Positions 36,171 through 39,012 of a stretch of DNA of 39,012 bases are shown one piece after another. The DNA comes from Bacillota bacterium (lineage in GTDB: Bacteria; Bacillota; Sulfobacillia; JAJYWN01). The number at the start of each line of letters is the position of its first letter. Position 1 is the first letter of the stretch. The notes under the pieces are model-generated. The model searched no databases. It was not told where the DNA came from and saw only the letters and a list, made by a program, of their open reading frames with translations. A program made the position numbers and the translations under genes. The stretch spans positions 1 to 39,012 of the forward strand of contig JAJYWN010000040.1 of assembly GCA_021791495.1 (NCBI GenBank). Reading direction: 5' to 3'.

Positions 36171-37001
36171 TCAGCCCGGCGGTCTCCGGCCTCTCCAGGC
36201 CGGGACCGGGGGAATGGTGGGGCCACGCCAGGTCTGTGAGATTCGCCGGCCGGTCCGGGAATCCCTGTCCCACACGTTCACGATGCGTCCCGCCGGCGCC
36301 CCCGCCGCCTCCACCAGACGTACCGCCACATCCAGGTTACCGACCATTTCGGGGCGGTGGGCGTCGCTGGAAAGGACCAGGTCCGCCCCTTCCCGTAGAC
36401 AGATGCGCACATATTCGGGGGTCACGTACCGGTGCCCGGCGGAGACCTCCATGGCGGTCCCCCGGGCCGCGCAGGCCCGCGCCAGCTCCGCCGTGTCGAT
36501 GTCCGCCTGCAGCCCAGGGTGGGTCAGGATATCAAGGTCGAAACGGCGGACGGCTTCCACCGTCGCCTTGGTGTTTGTGTTGCGGAGGCGGCGCCGGTAG
36601 GCGCGGGTGCCGTGCCGCCGCAGGAGGATGTTCCCCAAGAGCATGCCGGCCCCCTCCCAGGAGCGGGGGCGGACCTGCCAGTGGAGGCCCGCCAGGCGGA
36701 TGTCCAGGCGGCCCAAGTCTTTCGCCGGCACGTCCAGGGTACCGTCCACGTCCACGATATTCGCCTCCACACCGGCCAGCACCTTGATGGGCAGTTCGTG
36801 GGAATATTGCTCGGTCTGGGCTTTGATCAGACTGAGGGAGCCCAGTTCGGCGATGCCGATGCCGATGTGCGCCGGGCCGTGGTCAGTGATGGCCACCGCC
36901 GCAAGGCCGCGGTCGAGAGCAGCGAGGACGTTGTCCTCGACCGTCCCCGTCCCGTGGCTGTGCACCGTGTGCGTGTGGAAGTCGGCGAATGGTCGCAGTA
37001 T
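36171..37001 (-). CDS. PHP-domain phosphoesterase-like protein without a standard start codon
   Basis: The product matches PHP metal-dependent phosphoesterases of the YcdX/COG1387 type: ADFHTHTVHSHGTGTVEDNV (metal-binding histidines), VAITDHGPAHIGIG, VLAGVEANIVDVDG, LDILTHPGLQADI and LVLSSDAHRPEMVGNLDVAV. The substrate is unknown. No ATG, GTG or TTG lies in frame between the last upstream neighbour codon and the first metal motif. The best-placed codons are ATA (37001) or CTG (36998), nine and twelve bases after AGGGGG, six to seven residues before ADFHTHT. Either a rare start or a base error is implied. It lies 20 bp before rapZ, a frequent arrangement. The longer upstream frame is Arg/Gly-rich antisense-like sequence across the next gene. 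Confidence 0.8.
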   Translation of the reverse strand: MLRPFADFHTHTVHSHGTGTVEDNVLAALDRGLAAVAITDHGPAHIGIGIAELGSLSLIKAQTEQYSHELPIKVLAGVEANIVDVDGTLDVPAKDLGRLDIRLAGLHWQVRPRSWEGAGMLLGNILLRRHGTRAYRRRLRNTNTKATVEAVRRFDLDILTHPGLQADIDTAELARACAARGTAMEVSAGHRYVTPEYVRICLREGADLVLSSDAHRPEMVGNLDVAVRLVEAAGAPAGRIVNVWDRDSRTGRRISQTWRGPTIPPVPAWRGRRPPG

Positions 37002-37099
37002 CGGCGATATCCCCCTTGGTCGAACGGAAGTCGCGCTTTCGGACGCGCCGGAGTCCTGAACCAGGTGTCTTGGCTGCCTTAGTATTCCCGCTATTAAGG

Positions 37100-38113
37100 C
37101 TAGCGGGCAGCATCCGCGGCGGCGATGTCGGCGGTGGTTGTCACGTCGGCGCTGGCCGGCGTTCCCGGGTAGTGAGCCAGGTCCAATGCCAGATCGGCGA
37201 CCACGGCCCAGTGATCGGAGGCATCGGTCTTGACGACTTGGGAGTCCAGGACGGCCAGGCCGGTCGAAGCCCATATGTAGTCGATGCGCTCGCCGTGGCC
37301 GCCGCCGGCCGCGCCGAAGGTGGCCGCCGGCCCTTGTCCCGCCGCCCCGAAAGCGTCCTGCCAGGTCGCGGTCCAGCCGGGAATGGAAGTGAACTCGGAG
37401 GCGGAAGAGGTGTTGAAGTCGCCGCCGAGGATGGACGGTCCGGCCGACCGGCCTTCGGGGGCCAGATGCTCCATAATGGCGGTCAACTGGCTGTGGCGCG
37501 CTCCTTCCGAAAGGCCCAAGTGCGTGCCACCGACCTCGATGACGCGACCGTCTCCCAAGTCCAGGGTAGCAGTCAACAGCCCGCGAGGCTCGCCCGCGCC
37601 CGGGAGGGCGTAGTTTTGCCAAGTAGTGATGGGCAGCCGCGTCAGGATCAGTGTGCCGTAATCGCCGGGGAAGAGGCGCAGGTTCGGTCCGAAAGTGTAG
37701 TTCATGCCAAGGCGCTGCGCCAGCCAGGCGGCTTCGTCCTTGAAACCGGTACGGATGAGGTGGCGGTCGACTTCCTGAACGAAAACCACGTCGGGGCGCC
37801 GGCCCTCAATGACGGCGGCGATGCGGGCGAGGTTCACGCGGCCGTCCAGCCCCTCGCCGTGGCGGATGTTGAAGGTCATAACACGAAGGCGGCTGCCGTC
37901 GCTTGTGGCAGGAGCCTTCGGGGCCGGAGGGAGGGTCGAGGCGGACCCGCCCGGCGGAGAGCCGGCCGCGGCGGACACGGGGCCGGCCAAACGGAGTCCC
38001 GCCAAAGCAAGCGCGGCCGCCAGCACGGCGACCACGGCAAAGGCCCAAGCCCTCTTGTGGGCCTTGTGGGCGTTGAATTCGTGCTGAGAACGCCAAAAGC
38101 GCCAAGAAATCAT
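37100..38113 (-). CDS. secreted endonuclease/exonuclease/phosphatase family protein
   Basis: The 337-residue protein starts with a basic N-terminus and a membrane segment (RAWAFAVVAVLAAALALAGLRLAG), then an Ala/Pro/Gly/Ser linker, so it is exported or anchored. The domain follows: VMTFNIRHGEG, VDVVFVQEV-type (RRPDVVFVQEVDR), LPITTWQNY, GGTHLGLSEGARHSQL, LGGDFNT and DASDHWAVVADL, covering the metal-binding Asn, Glu and Asp/His residues. Targets could be phosphodiesters such as DNA or lipid head groups. The ATG at 38113 lies just six bases past a TATAAT, so the transcript may be leaderless; no ribosome binding site is seen. Confidence 0.9.
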   Translation of the reverse strand: MISWRFWRSQHEFNAHKAHKRAWAFAVVAVLAAALALAGLRLAGPVSAAAGSPPGGSASTLPPAPKAPATSDGSRLRVMTFNIRHGEGLDGRVNLARIAAVIEGRRPDVVFVQEVDRHLIRTGFKDEAAWLAQRLGMNYTFGPNLRLFPGDYGTLILTRLPITTWQNYALPGAGEPRGLLTATLDLGDGRVIEVGGTHLGLSEGARHSQLTAIMEHLAPEGRSAGPSILGGDFNTSSASEFTSIPGWTATWQDAFGAAGQGPAATFGAAGGGHGERIDYIWASTGLAVLDSQVVKTDASDHWAVVADLALDLAHYPGTPASADVTTTADIAAADAAR

Positions 38114-38119
38114 ACGCCA

Positions 38120-38125
38120 ATTATA
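38120..38125 (-). promoter_or_regulatory. -10 box just ahead of the EEP gene
   Basis: On the minus strand, TATAAT (38125-38120) ends six bases before the ATG at 38113, so the expected start point is the A of the ATG. No clear -35 box is seen. Confidence 0.45.
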
Positions 38126-38226
38126 CCGCCGCCCAACATTACATAACGCAACACAAATCCTTGGTAAGTTCCGGCTTTGTCACCAGTGCTCAAATGCCCT
38201 GCGGCGCGATCTTTCAGTTTACAGAA

Positions 38227-38607
38227 TCACAAGTAAACGCCCTCATCGTGGACGGCCACCTCCGTGATGCGGTTCTTTTCATCCACGAAGACGACCCGCG
38301 GCACCAGCGTCTTCAGCTCATTCTCGCCATAAATGCCCTCGGACAGGATGATAACCGTATCCCCGGGCTGGAAGTGCCGCGCCGGCGGACCGTTCAGGCA
38401 GATCACGCCCGAACCGCGCGGCGCCGGCAGGGCGTAGGTCTTCCAACGGGTCCCATTCTCCAGACTGGTGATCTGGACCACCTCGAAAGGCAGAATTCGG
38501 GCCTCTTCCATCAACTCGGCGTCAATGGTGATGCTCCCCACATAACCGAGATTGGCTTCCGTAACCCGCGCCCGATGGATTTTCCCCTTGCACATCAACC
38601 GATACAC
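38227..38607 (-). CDS. panD: aspartate 1-decarboxylase (proenzyme)
   Basis: The 126-residue protein makes beta-alanine for pantothenate and CoA. It is made as a proenzyme that cleaves itself at Gly24-Ser25 in GYVGSITID to give a pyruvoyl group. Flanking motifs are CKGKIHRARVTEANL, ENGTRWKTYALPAPRGSGVICLNG and PGDTVIILSEG. The GTG at 38607 is preferred: GGGGAGG lies six bases before it, while the ATG at 38613 abuts that site, and the product then starts MYRLMCKGKIHRA, matching family N-termini. panB and panC are not in the window. Confidence 0.96.
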   Translation of the reverse strand: MYRLMCKGKIHRARVTEANLGYVGSITIDAELMEEARILPFEVVQITSLENGTRWKTYALPAPRGSGVICLNGPPARHFQPGDTVIILSEGIYGENELKTLVPRVVFVDEKNRITEVAVHDEGVYL

Positions 38608-38837
38608 GGCCATCCTCCCCTGAATGTCCCGGTCCTCGCTCCTCGCCACTGGTGCCCATGGACAAGCAGAGCCTGGACTGGTCCTGTGCTTTCCCCGCGC
38701 CCCATGGTATGCGGCGGTCGGAATGGTTGCTGCTCTGGGAGTCGGGGCGGCGGTGGCGCTAGGAGCCTGTCGGGACAATGGGTGCGTGGTCGGGAGTTAG
38801 GCCACTTCCAGTTGTCTGAGTGTCCTCCGAACGAGAA
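38608..38837. other. intergenic stretch upstream of panD without a recognisable gene
   Basis: No family match or convincing promoter is seen between the panD start and element B. A long plus-strand reading frame crossing this region is the antisense of panD and has no support. Confidence 0.45.
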
Positions 38838-39012
38838 TCGCCAGAATCTGGCGGTGTCTCAGAAGCAAATCGCTAAGATTTATCGGTTGGTACTCCAGGA
38901 CGGTGAGTTTGGGGCGGTTTTCCGCCAAAATCTAATGGGTGTCTCGTGGCTACCGCTAGAATTTGGCGGAAATCGGCCTCCAATAGTCTGACAAAGACAA
39001 AACCTAGCGTTT
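38838..39012 (-). repeat. phased palindrome element, copy B (truncated by window end)
   Basis: Units at 38994-39010, 38953-38969, 38922-38938, 38870-38886 and 38838-38854, read on the minus strand, are 41, 31, 52 and 32 bp apart, the same order as in element A. Clear examples are TCGCCAGAATCTGGCGG (38838) and CCGCTAGAATTTGGCGG (38953). The block 39008-38966 matches element A at 34 of 43 positions. The element continues past the window. Confidence 0.85.

Noticed and set aside
37002-37622. N-terminal extension of the PHP frame by about 200 codons
   Set aside because: It is Arg/Gly-rich and lies antisense-frame over the EEP gene on the same strand; no PHP protein has such a domain.
38161-38991. 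Long plus-strand reading frame over panD and element B
   Set aside because: It is antisense to panD, whose family match is clear; long open antisense frames are expected at this GC content.

Overview
The window is a chromosomal segment of a high-GC, endospore-forming member of the Bacillota (Firmicutes). Support for this: an alpha/beta-type small acid-soluble spore protein with a near-perfect AGGAGGTGAT ribosome binding site; a rapZ-yvcK-whiA cluster; a gap-pgk-tpiA-gpmI-eno operon next to rpoN; secG, rnr, smpB and tmRNA grouped as in many Firmicutes; and a copper-amine-oxidase-N/AMIN/amidase_3 cell-wall hydrolase. GTG and TTG starts are frequent. The lineage cannot be fixed more closely from the sequence alone; deep-branching thermophilic or anaerobic high-GC Firmicutes are plausible relatives.

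Layout. 0-0.5 kb: tRNA-Pro with its promoter and terminator. 0.7-8.8 kb: a minus-strand group with a DUF1847 protein, rdgB, rph, a glutamate-racemase homologue that has lost its catalytic residues, a MarR regulator with a repeat array at its promoter, a secreted amidase, an amidohydrolase and a winged-helix protein. A run of 68 G residues interrupts it between the DUF1847 gene and rdgB. 8.8-15.7 kb: argS, tmRNA, smpB, rnr, an HD-domain gene, a thioesterase and secG. 15.7-18.4 kb: a membrane-anchored hypothetical protein, the spore protein and an MFS transporter. 18.5-27.4 kb: the glycolytic operon, rpoN and a P-loop/Asp23-like fusion. 27.5-29.8 kb: an accessory island. 29.9-38.6 kb: an MBL/beta-CASP protein, a small protein, a polyprenyl synthase, whiA, yvcK, rapZ, a PHP protein, a secreted endonuclease/exonuclease/phosphatase protein and panD.

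Most unusual signal. Two intergenic elements, at 27.8-28.0 kb and at 38.84-39.01 kb (running off the window), lie in opposite orientation. They share a diverged 43-bp block and a conserved series of degenerate 17-bp palindromes. The unit spacings are 41-31-51-32 in one and 41-31-52-32 in the other, so every interval is close to a whole number of DNA helical turns. The first copy sits just upstream of a visibly lower-GC gene joining a helix-turn-helix region to a nuclease-like region, and that gene is bracketed by other tandem repeats. This could be an undescribed repeat/DNA-binding-nuclease system; the link between gene and repeat is inference.

A second theme is low complexity. Many housekeeping proteins here (RNase PH, Pgk, GpmI, TpiA, RpoN, WhiA, the spore protein and others) carry Gly/Ala/Ser/Pro- or Asp/Gln/Arg-rich insertions or tails, sometimes with visible tandem repeats at DNA level. 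This suggests the lineage tolerates or generates slippage-type expansions in essential genes.
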